Assembly (NCBI GenBank): GCA_022788185.1
Contig: JALEVV010000017.1
Coordinates: forward strand, 32,887 to 96,886
DNA: 64,000 bases
Source of the DNA: Spirochaetales bacterium
GTDB lineage: Bacteria > Spirochaetota > Spirochaetia > Sphaerochaetales > Sphaerochaetaceae
Reading direction: 5' to 3'
This document shows, in pieces, positions 16,821 to 24,138 of this stretch. The translations under genes and the position numbers were made by a program. Numbering within the stretch: the stretch's first letter is position 1; every line of letters begins with the position of its first letter. The notes under the pieces are model-generated. The model made no database searches and was not told where the DNA came from. It saw only the letters and a program-made list of their open reading frames with translations.

Positions 16821-16915
16821 TAAGGAGATTTTGGGAAAATCCTCACTGTTCGGCGCCCCAGACGTGCAGAAAATGCACGATGCCAACTGTTACTTTTTTG
16901 CACAGTGTGAAAAAT
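16821..16915. promoter_or_regulatory. possible enhancer-binding region upstream of the small-RNA pair
   Basis: About 60-150 bases upstream of the small RNA 2 start lie several inverted repeats: GTGCA-N5-TGCAC at 16864-16878, an imperfect AGGAGATTTT/AAAATCCT pair at 16822-16843, and GGCGCC at 16852-16857. Sigma-54 promoters need such upstream activator sites. The activator is not in the window. Confidence 0.3.
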
Positions 16916-16923
16916 TCTCAAAC

Positions 16924-16951
16924 TTGACGGTGTGAAAAATACGCATATCCT
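16924..16951 (+). promoter_or_regulatory. promoter of the rhomboid gene, predicted leaderless
   Basis: TTGACG (16924-16929), 16-base spacer, TATCCT (16946-16951), then 7 bases to the ATG at 16959. The sequence GTGTGAAAAAT occurs twice, at 16905 and 16930, 25 bases apart. Confidence 0.5.
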
Positions 16952-16958
16952 TAGTTCT

Positions 16959-17582
16959 ATGGGAAATTCAATATTAAACAGAAAATTCAGATACACCTAT
17001 TCAAACCTTACCGTCTCCCTGATAGTGATCAACTTCGCGGTATTCGCCTTCACGGCTTTTTTATTCCCGAGACTTGAGTACTATCTCGGTCTCGTGCCTG
17101 CCTACATATACTACAAACATTATTACTGGCAGTTCTTTACCTACATGTTCACCCACTCCGGGATAAGCCATCTCATCTTCAACATGCTGGCACTGTACAT
17201 ATTCGGAACTGCCGTTGAGCACCGTCTGGGCTCAAGGGAGTTCCTGCTGTACTACCTCACCGTCGGTTTCCTCTCAGGCCTGGCCAGCTATGGAGTCTAC
17301 TACCTTACCAACACGAACGTCGTCCTTGTGGGAGCCTCAGGTGCGATCTACGGACTTCTCATCATGTTTGCCGTCCTCTATCCCAATGCCCTGATCTACG
17401 TCTTCGGGATAATCCCGGTAAGGGCACCTCTTCTTGTGGTTATATACTTTTTCATATCGTTCTTCAGCGGCTTCAGGGGAGGCAGTGTAGCTCACTTTAC
17501 CCACATGTTCGGACTGGTATTCGGCTTCCTGTACATCATCATAAGACTTAAGATTAACCCATTTAACGTCTGGAAAAGATAG
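16959..17582 (+). CDS. rhomboid family intramembrane serine protease
   Basis: This 207-residue, six-segment membrane protein has the rhomboid signatures: a conserved HSGISHLIFNMLALYIFG segment, the catalytic Ser in GASGAIYGL, and a His in the last helix (HFTHMFGLVFGFLY). It cleaves membrane proteins within or next to the bilayer; substrates are unknown. I chose the ATG at 16959 because it lies 7 bases after a -10 element; a GTG at 16932 is possible but has no ribosome site. Confidence 0.9.
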   Translation: MGNSILNRKFRYTYSNLTVSLIVINFAVFAFTAFLFPRLEYYLGLVPAYIYYKHYYWQFFTYMFTHSGISHLIFNMLALYIFGTAVEHRLGSREFLLYYLTVGFLSGLASYGVYYLTNTNVVLVGASGAIYGLLIMFAVLYPNALIYVFGIIPVRAPLLVVIYFFISFFSGFRGGSVAHFTHMFGLVFGFLYIIIRLKINPFNVWKR

Positions 17583-17663
17583 AAGTTACTACTTATGTCA
17601 TAACTTTAATTCGAAAACCCTTAAAATTCCCCTCGAAACACGTAATAATCAGTAAAATAATAG

Positions 17664-17693
17664 TTGACAGCCAAATATCAGATGTCATAAGAT
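17664..17693 (+). promoter_or_regulatory. promoter of the secreted-protein pair
   Basis: TTGACA (17664-17669) and TAAGAT (17688-17693) are 18 bases apart, with a start near 17700 and AGGGGAA about 10 bases before the ATG at 17729. Confidence 0.6.
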
Positions 17694-17728
17694 TGCCATA
17701 CATAAATCGATTAGAGGGGAATCTAATA

Positions 17729-18343
17729 ATGAAAAAACTCACAGTAATCCTTATGATGCTCATCCTGACAGCAGGCATGGTATTCGCATCCAGCACAGTC
17801 ACTCTTAACTCAGAAGTTGCAGCCGGTACCGGTGCCACAAGACCTGGCGATAATTCGGATATAATCGGTGGAGGTGATGAACAGGGTTTCTGGCTTACCG
17901 TTTCTTACTATACTGATAATCTTACAACCACTCTGAAAAAGGTTTCCGGTGCAAGTGAAAATGCCCGCCTTACAGGTAATGAACCTGTATCAGGATTAAT
18001 TGACAGCCTGACATTTGTAGTTAACTACTCTGGTAACGTGCGTGAGGCTGGTTCTGTTGCAAGCATTAAGTTCTCAACAGAAGGGTGGAAGGGAACATCC
18101 GGTGCGGCTAATGCTAATGTAAGAGTTGGTATCAATCTTGGTTATAATAAGTCAACTGGTCTTCCTAACGGGCTTGGCGCTTCTGACCTTGGAAATGATG
18201 GAACATTTTCAGTTTCATATCCCGCAGGTTTGATTGCTGACACAAAGACTGTTGCGACAATCCCGGCAACATGGGGTAAGTCAGATAACCTTATCGCCGG
18301 TGATTACCAGGCTACAATCACAGTAACGGTAAACGGCAACTGA
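17729..18343 (+). CDS. small secreted beta-rich protein, unrecognised family (paralog 1)
   Basis: This protein of 204 residues starts with a clear signal peptide (MKKLTVILMMLILTAGMVFA, cut after FA). The mature part is rich in Ser, Thr, Gly, Asn and Val with alternating beta-like patterns and no Cys. It ends in AGDYQATITVTVNGN, resembling the final strand of fimbrial or Spore-coat-U-like Ig-type subunits, but no chaperone or usher is nearby. The next gene has the same signal, an early GTG motif after a SS.T.TL strand, a STGWK or STEGWK segment and a similar end, so they are diverged paralogs. Location is likely periplasm, outer surface or medium. Confidence 0.75.
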   Translation: MKKLTVILMMLILTAGMVFASSTVTLNSEVAAGTGATRPGDNSDIIGGGDEQGFWLTVSYYTDNLTTTLKKVSGASENARLTGNEPVSGLIDSLTFVVNYSGNVREAGSVASIKFSTEGWKGTSGAANANVRVGINLGYNKSTGLPNGLGASDLGNDGTFSVSYPAGLIADTKTVATIPATWGKSDNLIAGDYQATITVTVNGN

Positions 18344-18365
18344 TAAGAAATAAGGTAATAGTACG

Positions 18366-18947
18366 ATGAAGAGATCAGCTTTAATACTTACATTTCTGTT
18401 GATCATCTCTGTCTCAATATTTGCAGCTGATGCAAGTATAGGTTCATCAACGGCAACGCTTTCAATGACATCATCCGTTCCTGCCGGAACGGGTGTGGAG
18501 CTGCCGGAAGGTGTAACGCTTGTGGGTAATCTGGCCATTCAGTATCAGTATGGTGACGGAACTCCCTGGGAGTATGTATCCAATAAAGAACTGGCTATCG
18601 GGACAATAGGTTTGGTCGACGACAGCGTTTATCTCCAGGTTCTTTACTATGGCAACGAAGCGGATACATACTCCTGTTCTGTCGCATTCTCCTCAACCGG
18701 ATGGAAAAGGGCCGGGAGCAGGGAAGTGGATGGTGCAAGTCTTCCCATTAACTTCAGGGATCTGAGTGTCATCAACAACGACAGGTTCCAGTCAACTGCA
18801 AATGATCAGGGCTTCAGTCTTGTGGTCCCTGTATCAACACCGATCAACGGTGCTTCAGTGGCAACGATCCTTGCATGCTGGGGTACTTCCGATCTTCCCT
18901 CAGGTGAGTATATCGCATCCATCGAGATCGCGGTATCATCTCCATAG
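18366..18947 (+). CDS. small secreted beta-rich protein, unrecognised family (paralog 2)
   Basis: A signal peptide (cut after FAA, about residue 20) precedes a mature domain of about 170 residues without obvious catalytic motifs. It shares with paralog 1 the S.ATLSMTSSVPAGTG start, the FSSTGWKRAG segment, and a SGEYIASIEIAVSSP end. The gene starts 22 bases after paralog 1 and has only a weak AAGG ribosome site, so the two are probably one transcript ended by the terminator at 18970. The function is unknown; a structural surface subunit is the simplest guess. Confidence 0.75.
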   Translation: MKRSALILTFLLIISVSIFAADASIGSSTATLSMTSSVPAGTGVELPEGVTLVGNLAIQYQYGDGTPWEYVSNKELAIGTIGLVDDSVYLQVLYYGNEADTYSCSVAFSSTGWKRAGSREVDGASLPINFRDLSVINNDRFQSTANDQGFSLVVPVSTPINGASVATILACWGTSDLPSGEYIASIEIAVSSP

Positions 18948-18969
18948 AACTAAAACCAAATTGCTTTTT

Positions 18970-18997
18970 GCCAGGAGTCCCCTCTCCTGGCTTTTTT
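18970..18997 (+). terminator. terminator of the secreted-protein pair
   Basis: GCCAGGAG (18970-18977) pairs with CTCCTGGC (18984-18991) and is followed by six T. Confidence 0.88.
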
Positions 18998-19029
18998 CAT
19001 TTTTTCCCGGAAATGATTTCTTTCTCATT

Positions 19030-19070
19030 TTATGTAAGAAGATTGAACTATGATCAAACTTCTTACATAA
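19030..19070. repeat. 12-bp perfect inverted repeat in an AT-rich intergenic region
   Basis: TTATGTAAGAAG (19030-19041) and CTTCTTACATAA (19059-19070) flank 17 bases. Related GTAAGA and GTAAG words recur up to about 19130. It lies about 150 bases upstream of the promoter at 19223, and could be a regulator site or an RNA hairpin; no T run follows. Confidence 0.5.
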
Positions 19071-19222
19071 GCAAAACCATAAAACAACCAGAAAACAAAG
19101 AAATGTTGTAAGATGTGTGTAAGAAGAAAGGATAAAAGTTATAAGTATGTAATAAGTTTACCATAAAATAAGCTTACTAAAACGGTTTACTAAAGATTTT
19201 CAATAAATTATGAAGAAATGTG

Positions 19223-19251
19223 TTGACACATGATAATATATGTCGTATGTT
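19223..19251 (+). promoter_or_regulatory. strong promoter of the third secreted-protein gene
   Basis: Consensus TTGACA (19223-19228), exactly 17 bases, then TATGTT (19246-19251). The AAGGGG ribosome site lies about 25 bases past the predicted start. Confidence 0.75.
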
Positions 19252-19296
19252 ATGGGTGTAAACAACAAAAGAAAGTAAATGAAGGGGTTTAAGAAT

Positions 19297-19764
19297 ATGA
19301 AAAAGATCGTAGCAGTTTTAGTTTTAGCATTAGTCGCAATGACAGCAGTGTTTGCAGCAGTAAATGAGAATGCAGATCAGCTTACAATTAGTTTAAATGT
19401 TGACGCTGTTACTACTGTTGGATTCACAAAAGTACCACTTGATTCTTCTGCAGCAAGTCTGGATGCTCTTACAAGTGATACTGTAGAAGCTGGTAAGAAT
19501 TATACGGTTTATGCTTCATATATCACAACTTCAAAAACTCCTGTAACAGTGACAGTAACCGTTGAGGATAATCTTGTTCATGAAACTGTAAAAACCGAGA
19601 AAATTGCTATTACTAAGCCTGCAACTATGACATTCAATGAAACGGGAGATATCACAGGCAAAAGAGCAAATTCTTTTGAGATTGTTTTAGGAATTGGATC
19701 AGATGCTAACAAGCTTGCTGGTACTTATTCCGCAAATGTTAATTTCTCAGTCACAGCAGAGTGA
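19297..19764 (+). CDS. small secreted beta-rich protein, unrecognised (third of cluster)
   Basis: This protein of 155 residues has a signal peptide (MKKIVAVLVLALVAMTAVFA) and a mature Ig-like, Thr/Val-rich domain with strands such as KTPVTVTVTVEDN and the ending LAGTYSANVNFSVTAE. Codons are more A/T-rich than in its neighbours, and it has its own near-consensus promoter and terminator, so it may be strongly expressed. The ATG at 19297 follows AAGGGG by 10 bases; an in-frame ATG at 19279 is less well placed. It resembles pilin or fimbrial strands but has no assembly genes next to it. Confidence 0.78.
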   Translation: MKKIVAVLVLALVAMTAVFAAVNENADQLTISLNVDAVTTVGFTKVPLDSSAASLDALTSDTVEAGKNYTVYASYITTSKTPVTVTVTVEDNLVHETVKTEKIAITKPATMTFNETGDITGKRANSFEIVLGIGSDANKLAGTYSANVNFSVTAE

Positions 19765-19787
19765 TAACAGTCACCAACAGAATACAG

Positions 19788-19813
19788 ACCACTCCCTCAC
19801 CGGAGTGGTTTTT
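19788..19813 (+). terminator. terminator of the third secreted-protein gene
   Basis: ACCACTCC (19788-19795) pairs with GGAGTGGT (19802-19809), followed by TTTT. Confidence 0.85.
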
Positions 19814-19874
19814 CTTTGTCTTATGGTATGGAACATTTCAGGGTTAATCATTATAGTTTCTGACGGGTTTCAAT

Positions 19875-21452
19875 ATGCAGATCAATAAATACTTTTCAGC
19901 TCTGAAAAATGAGTTCAGGGGTTATAATGCTTCTGCCTTCATGAAAGATGTCCTTGCAGGTATTACCTGTACTGCTGTGGCTCTTCCTTTGGCTCTGGCA
20001 TTCGGTGTATCTTCCGGAGCAGATGCGGCATCCGGTCTTATATGTGCCATTCTGGCCGGACTTATCATCGGAGGTTTATCCGGCGCTTCGTATCAGATCT
20101 CCGGTCCTACCGGTGCAATGGCGGCTATCCTGCTGTCACTTTCAGCTTCCTATGGCCTTCAGGGGGTGTTTGCCGCAGGTTTCCTTTCAGGACTGTTGCT
20201 TATCGTGTTTGCCCTCTTCAAGATCGGTAAACTCGTGAACTTCATTCCGAAGCCTGTAATCACGGGATTCACATCCGGTATCGCGATCATCATCGCACTC
20301 GGACAGATAGACAATGCTTTCGGTACCGTATCCCAGGGTGCAACCGCAATTGCCAAGATCGGAAGCTACTTCACGCTTGGTTTCCATCCTGCGGCAGGTG
20401 CAGTGTTCTTCACAGTGCTTGCGGCACTCATCATGCTGCTCTGGCCGAAGAAGTTCAATAAAGTATTCCCCTCATCACTTCTTGCCATCATCGTGTGCCT
20501 TGTGGTGCAGCTGATCTTCAAGCTTGATGTGGGAACAGTCGGTGCGATCCCCAGGACACTTCTTCCTGAGGAGAGACTCATGTTCTCATCCCTCAATCCT
20601 GCATATCTCATGAAGTTCGCATCTCCTGCGCTTTCCATCGCTCTTCTCGGCATGATCGAGTCTCTCCTCTGCGGAGCATCGGGCGGAAAGATGAAGGGTG
20701 AGAAGATTGATGCCACCCAGGAGCTTTATGCCCAGGGTATCGGTAATGCCATAATCCCGTTCTTCGGTGGTATTCCCGCAACGGCAGCAATCGCCAGAAC
20801 AAGTGTTGCCATCAAGAGCGGCGGCGTGACGAGAATGGTTTCCGTCATCCACTCTGTCGGACTCCTGCTTTCCATGTTCCTGTTATCACCGCTGATGGCA
20901 GAAATTCCCCTTGCGGCCCTGTCCGGTGTCCTTATGGTCACTGCCTGGAGGATGAATGAGTGGGAAACAATCCATGTCATCTTCTCAAAGAGACTCAAGA
21001 CAAGCATTGCCCAGTTCCTGGTCACGATGCTTGCAACAGTGGTCTTTGACCTGACCACCGCAATTCTTATCGGTGTCGGTCTTTCAATGGTGCTCTTCGT
21101 CTTAAGGGCCAGCTCCGATCTCACGATCGAGGTTGAAAAGCTCAATGGCAATGTCGGTGTGATTTACATCAACGGAATGCTTTTCTTCGGAACTCAGGAG
21201 AAGATCACGGCAACTGTGAACAAACTGATTGGTGAAGGCGTGAACAAGATGGTGTTCTCCCTGAGAGGCGTTTCCCAGATAGACCACAGCGGCGCTGAGG
21301 AACTGCAGTCCATCCTTGAGGAGTGCAGGAGCAAGGGTGTTAAGATCTCCCTTGCCGGTATCCAGCCTGAGGTTGAGACAATGCTGGACAGGGTAGGAAT
21401 CCACTACAAGGAATACTCCTCAGCTATTTCAGCAGCAAAGACAATAAGATAA
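19875..21452 (+). CDS. SulP family inorganic anion transporter with STAS domain
   Basis: This 525-residue inner-membrane protein of the SulP/SLC26 family has 10 or more hydrophobic segments, beginning with DVLAGITCTAVALPLALAFG and the ISGPTGAMAAIL region that forms the anion site in SLC26 proteins. A C-terminal STAS domain (about residues 420-525) contains the conserved DHSGAEEL segment. Substrates in the family are sulfate, bicarbonate or dicarboxylates; the sequence does not decide. It is monocistronic. A -10-like TATAGT at 19852 leaves a leader of only about 10 bases with a weak ACGGG site. Confidence 0.93.
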   Translation: MQINKYFSALKNEFRGYNASAFMKDVLAGITCTAVALPLALAFGVSSGADAASGLICAILAGLIIGGLSGASYQISGPTGAMAAILLSLSASYGLQGVFAAGFLSGLLLIVFALFKIGKLVNFIPKPVITGFTSGIAIIIALGQIDNAFGTVSQGATAIAKIGSYFTLGFHPAAGAVFFTVLAALIMLLWPKKFNKVFPSSLLAIIVCLVVQLIFKLDVGTVGAIPRTLLPEERLMFSSLNPAYLMKFASPALSIALLGMIESLLCGASGGKMKGEKIDATQELYAQGIGNAIIPFFGGIPATAAIARTSVAIKSGGVTRMVSVIHSVGLLLSMFLLSPLMAEIPLAALSGVLMVTAWRMNEWETIHVIFSKRLKTSIAQFLVTMLATVVFDLTTAILIGVGLSMVLFVLRASSDLTIEVEKLNGNVGVIYINGMLFFGTQEKITATVNKLIGEGVNKMVFSLRGVSQIDHSGAEELQSILEECRSKGVKISLAGIQPEVETMLDRVGIHYKEYSSAISAAKTIR

Positions 21453-21458
21453 AGAAGA

Positions 21459-21476
21459 GGTCCTCCGGAGAGGACC
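21459..21476. terminator. hairpin between convergent SulP and adenosine deaminase genes
   Basis: GGTCCTC (21459-21465) pairs with GAGGACC (21470-21476) around a CGGA loop. T runs on either side are poor, so this may be a weak bidirectional terminator. Confidence 0.45.
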
Positions 21477-21484
21477 CATATCAT

Positions 21485-22567
21485 TCATTCTATGCCGTAC
21501 TCTTTTCTGAGTTCGGCATATTGTCTTTTTATGACATCGTAGATGATGGCAATCTTGTCATTGTGATGGATAAAGGCGGACTTCATCGCATTGAGCGTAA
21601 TCTTCTCAATGTCGCGGAATGTCAGATTGTACTTCTCCACCGCAATCGTAAACTCCTTTGTGAGACTGGTGTCACTCATAAGGCGGTTGTCAGAGCAGAG
21701 GAATACACGGAAGTTGTTCTTGAAGAAGATGGGGAAGGGGTGCTTTTCATAGCTTTCAACCGCACCTGTGCCCACATTGCTTGTCAGGCACATCTCCATC
21801 GGTATTCTCCTGTCCAGCACGAACTGGGAAAGGGAACCGAGCTTTCCTATGGTACTGCCTTCAATGTGCATGTCCTCAACAAGTCTCACGCCGTGACCTA
21901 TCCTGTGGGCACCGCAGATCTGGATGGCCTGCCAGATTGATTCCACCCCGAAGGCTTCACCCGCATGGATGGTGATGTTGAAGTTCTTGTTCCTGATGTA
22001 CTGGAAGGCTTCCAGGTGCTTCTTTGGGGGATGACCGCACTCATCACCCGCAATGTCGAAGGCCACGACACCGCGGTCGGAGAAGGCGACTGCAAGCTCC
22101 GCTATCTCCAGGGTACGGGCGGGATCCTCGTTTCTCATGGCACAGAGGATCAGGCCATACTGAAGGCCTGTCTTTGCCTTGCCCTTATCAAGGCCTGAAA
22201 GGACGGCCGTAACAACTTCCTCCAGATTAAGTCCCTTCCTGGTGTGGAGATCGGGGGCAAACCTGATCTCGGCATAAACCACGTTTTCCTTTGCCAGATC
22301 CTCGATGGCTTCAAAGGCAACCCTTTCCAGGTTCTCCCTTGTCTGCATCACCTGAATCGTGTACTGAAAGGTTTCGAGGTAGAGGGCGAGGGATTTCTGT
22401 CTGCATCCCCTTACGAACCACTCCCTGAGCTCTGCCGGATCGAACGATGGAAGGGGAAGTCCTTCCCGTTTTGAGAGCTCGATAATCGTCTCTATCCTGA
22501 GACCGCCGTCAAGATGGTCATGGAGCTCCACTTTGGGAACTCTCTTAATCATGTCTTTCGTGATCAT
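21485..22567 (-). CDS. add: adenosine deaminase
   Basis: This 360-residue metal-dependent amidohydrolase converts adenosine to inosine. Motifs in order: ELHDHLDGG (HxH metal ligands), GDECGHPPKKH, IHAGEAFG (metal His and catalytic Glu), RIGHGVRL, LTSNVGTG and LCSDNRLMSDT (metal Asp). It complements the purine nucleoside importer and punA at 0.1-5.8 kb, since punA acts on inosine. I place the start at 22567, which lies 6 bases after a TATACT -10 element; ATG at 22594 would lie upstream of that promoter. Confidence 0.92.
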   Translation of the reverse strand: MITKDMIKRVPKVELHDHLDGGLRIETIIELSKREGLPLPSFDPAELREWFVRGCRQKSLALYLETFQYTIQVMQTRENLERVAFEAIEDLAKENVVYAEIRFAPDLHTRKGLNLEEVVTAVLSGLDKGKAKTGLQYGLILCAMRNEDPARTLEIAELAVAFSDRGVVAFDIAGDECGHPPKKHLEAFQYIRNKNFNITIHAGEAFGVESIWQAIQICGAHRIGHGVRLVEDMHIEGSTIGKLGSLSQFVLDRRIPMEMCLTSNVGTGAVESYEKHPFPIFFKNNFRVFLCSDNRLMSDTSLTKEFTIAVEKYNLTFRDIEKITLNAMKSAFIHHNDKIAIIYDVIKRQYAELRKEYGIE

Positions 22568-22569
22568 GA

Positions 22570-22602
22570 ATAAAGTATACTTTATGGGACGCAAATAGAC
22601 AA
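22570..22602 (-). promoter_or_regulatory. add: add promoter, predicted leaderless, with a palindromic -10 region
   Basis: Minus strand TTGTCT (22602-22597), 17 bases, TATACT (22579-22574), then 6 bases to the ATG at 22567. The -10 element lies in the 16-bp perfect palindrome ATAAAGTATACTTTAT (22570-22585), a plausible repressor site. Confidence 0.6.
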
Positions 22603-22756
22603 ACCAAAACCCAGGGGGTGGGTTTTTCTTAACATCATATCAGTAAATATTCTCAATATCAGTGATTACTCCATATAAAAATCACTATTTTTATCGATTT
22701 GGTATTTACCTTTTCCATTATAAAAGCTAGGTTATAAACCAAGGAGAAAACAGGAA

Positions 22757-23269
22757 ATGGCAAAATCCACTGATTCTATGAACAAGAAACTTCTTCAGGC
22801 TGCTATCACGGCAACTAAGGCAAGTGACATCAAGAAGCTCGTTGAAGCCGGTGCGGACATCAACACTCACAATGAATGGGGTCTCACACCCGTCATGCTC
22901 GCAGCTCAGTACAATCACTGTGTGGCTGTTCTCAAGGCCATCATCGAACTCGGCGGCGACATCCATGAAGCAGAACCCAAGTACCGCTCCAATGCACTCC
23001 ATCTCGCATCCAACAACTCAGATAACCCCAAGGTAATCGAGGCTCTTCTTGCTGCAGGTGCAAACATCGATGCAAGGAACTATCTTGGTGAGACTGCACT
23101 CATCATGGCTGTCAACAACAACAGCGAGACCAAGATTGCAACACAGCTCATCAAGTGCGGTGCCGACATCAATGTCTGCGACTATCAGGGTCACTCAGTT
23201 CTTGAGTATGCAAAGGCTGTAAAGAAGACATATCTTGTAAACCTGCTTAAGAACAACGGAGCTAAATGA
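22757..23269 (+). CDS. ankyrin repeat protein
   Basis: This 170-residue protein is made almost wholly of about four ankyrin repeats, recognised by repeated LLAAGANIDARNYLGETAL-type units (G-A-D/N-I-N/D followed by G-x-T/S-x-L/V). No signal peptide or membrane segment is present, so it is a cytoplasmic protein-binding scaffold; the partner is unknown. AAGGAG precedes the ATG, and a strong terminator follows, so it is monocistronic. Confidence 0.88.
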   Translation: MAKSTDSMNKKLLQAAITATKASDIKKLVEAGADINTHNEWGLTPVMLAAQYNHCVAVLKAIIELGGDIHEAEPKYRSNALHLASNNSDNPKVIEALLAAGANIDARNYLGETALIMAVNNNSETKIATQLIKCGADINVCDYQGHSVLEYAKAVKKTYLVNLLKNNGAK

Positions 23270-23292
23270 CAGCTTCCTTATTCTGACCAACT

Positions 23293-23320
23293 GGCATGGA
23301 ACTTCCATGCCCTTTTTTTT
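23293..23320 (+). terminator. terminator of the ankyrin gene
   Basis: GGCATGG (23293-23299) pairs with CCATGCC (23305-23311), followed by eight T. The last T also forms the first base of the -10 element of the next gene. Confidence 0.88.
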
Positions 23321-23325
23321 ATACT
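23320..23325 (+). promoter_or_regulatory. -10 element fused to a terminator T run, predicted leaderless start
   Basis: TATACT is followed by exactly 6 bases and then the ATG at 23332. No good -35 hexamer is visible and no ribosome-binding site fits. Confidence 0.5.
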
Positions 23326-23331
23326 TCAGGT

Positions 23332-24129
23332 ATGAAGACAGCTGTTATTACAGGGGCCCTGAGTGGCCTCGCCCAGGCCGTTATAAAATCCCAGCTTGAA
23401 GACGGATATACCGTCTTTGAAGGTGACCTGAAGTTCACTGCCCCTGAAGTCATGGGAAATGAACACTTTTTTCCCTGCGATGTCACATCCGGTGAGAGCA
23501 TCAGAGCCTTTTATGATTACGTCTCATCGAAGACGGACCACGTCGATGTGATCACGAATTTTGCCGGAATCGTCATCCTGGGTTCCTTCGTGGAGCTTCC
23601 ATACGATACCCTGGACCGCATAATGGATGTGAACATGCTCTCAACCTTCCGCATCAACAACATCTTCTTTCCGCTTGTGAAAGCGGCGAAGGGCAGGATC
23701 ATAAACATCTCAAGTGAGTATGCCAGGATAACGGCCATCCCGATTCACGGCTACTATCCCCTTACAAAGCATGCCGTCGATAACTACAATGATGCCCTAC
23801 GCCGTGAGCTTCAGATTCATGGAATTAAGGTAATAGGAATCCGTCCGGGATCCTTCCGAACCAATATGCAGGGCGGGATAAATCACTCCTTTGACGTACT
23901 GCTTGACCAGACAGAGTATTATAAGAGATTCCTCCGGCGCATCAAGTTCCTGATGACGGGAGAGCTGAAAAGGGCAAAGGATCCCTCCATTGTGGCAAAA
24001 GTCTATATGAAGGCACTTCATAGCCGTCATCCGAGATATTATTATAATGTAAGAAACAGCTTTAAGATGAAGCTGCTGACCATACTGCCAGCTCATCTTC
24101 AGGATTTCATATTCAGGCTGTTCTTCTAG
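23332..24129 (+). CDS. SDR family oxidoreductase
   Basis: This 265-residue short-chain dehydrogenase has a cofactor loop TGALSGLAQAV, a central NFAGIV (equivalent of NNAG), NISSEYAR (catalytic Ser) and YYPLTKHAVD (Tyr and Lys of YxxxK). The C-terminal part holds a hydrophobic, basic segment (FKMKLLTILPAHLQDFIFRLFF) that may touch the membrane, as in lipid- or steroid-type SDRs. It is followed within 10 bases by nagA. The substrate is unknown. Confidence 0.87.
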   Translation: MKTAVITGALSGLAQAVIKSQLEDGYTVFEGDLKFTAPEVMGNEHFFPCDVTSGESIRAFYDYVSSKTDHVDVITNFAGIVILGSFVELPYDTLDRIMDVNMLSTFRINNIFFPLVKAAKGRIINISSEYARITAIPIHGYYPLTKHAVDNYNDALRRELQIHGIKVIGIRPGSFRTNMQGGINHSFDVLLDQTEYYKRFLRRIKFLMTGELKRAKDPSIVAKVYMKALHSRHPRYYYNVRNSFKMKLLTILPAHLQDFIFRLFF

Positions 24130-24138
24130 GGAGGTAAG

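Noticed and set aside
16864..16889. Possible third sigma-54 promoter copy (TTGGCATCGTGCAT on the minus strand)
   Set aside because: The GG-GC spacing is wrong and no CCUCC element or terminator follows; it may be a decayed copy.
16554..16927. Two plus-strand ORFs (16554-16745 and 16742-16927) in the small-RNA region
   Set aside because: Start codons are poor or touch the AAGGAGG sequence, the frames are not alike outside the promoter-like segments, and compensating indels plus minus-strand promoters and terminators favour RNA genes.
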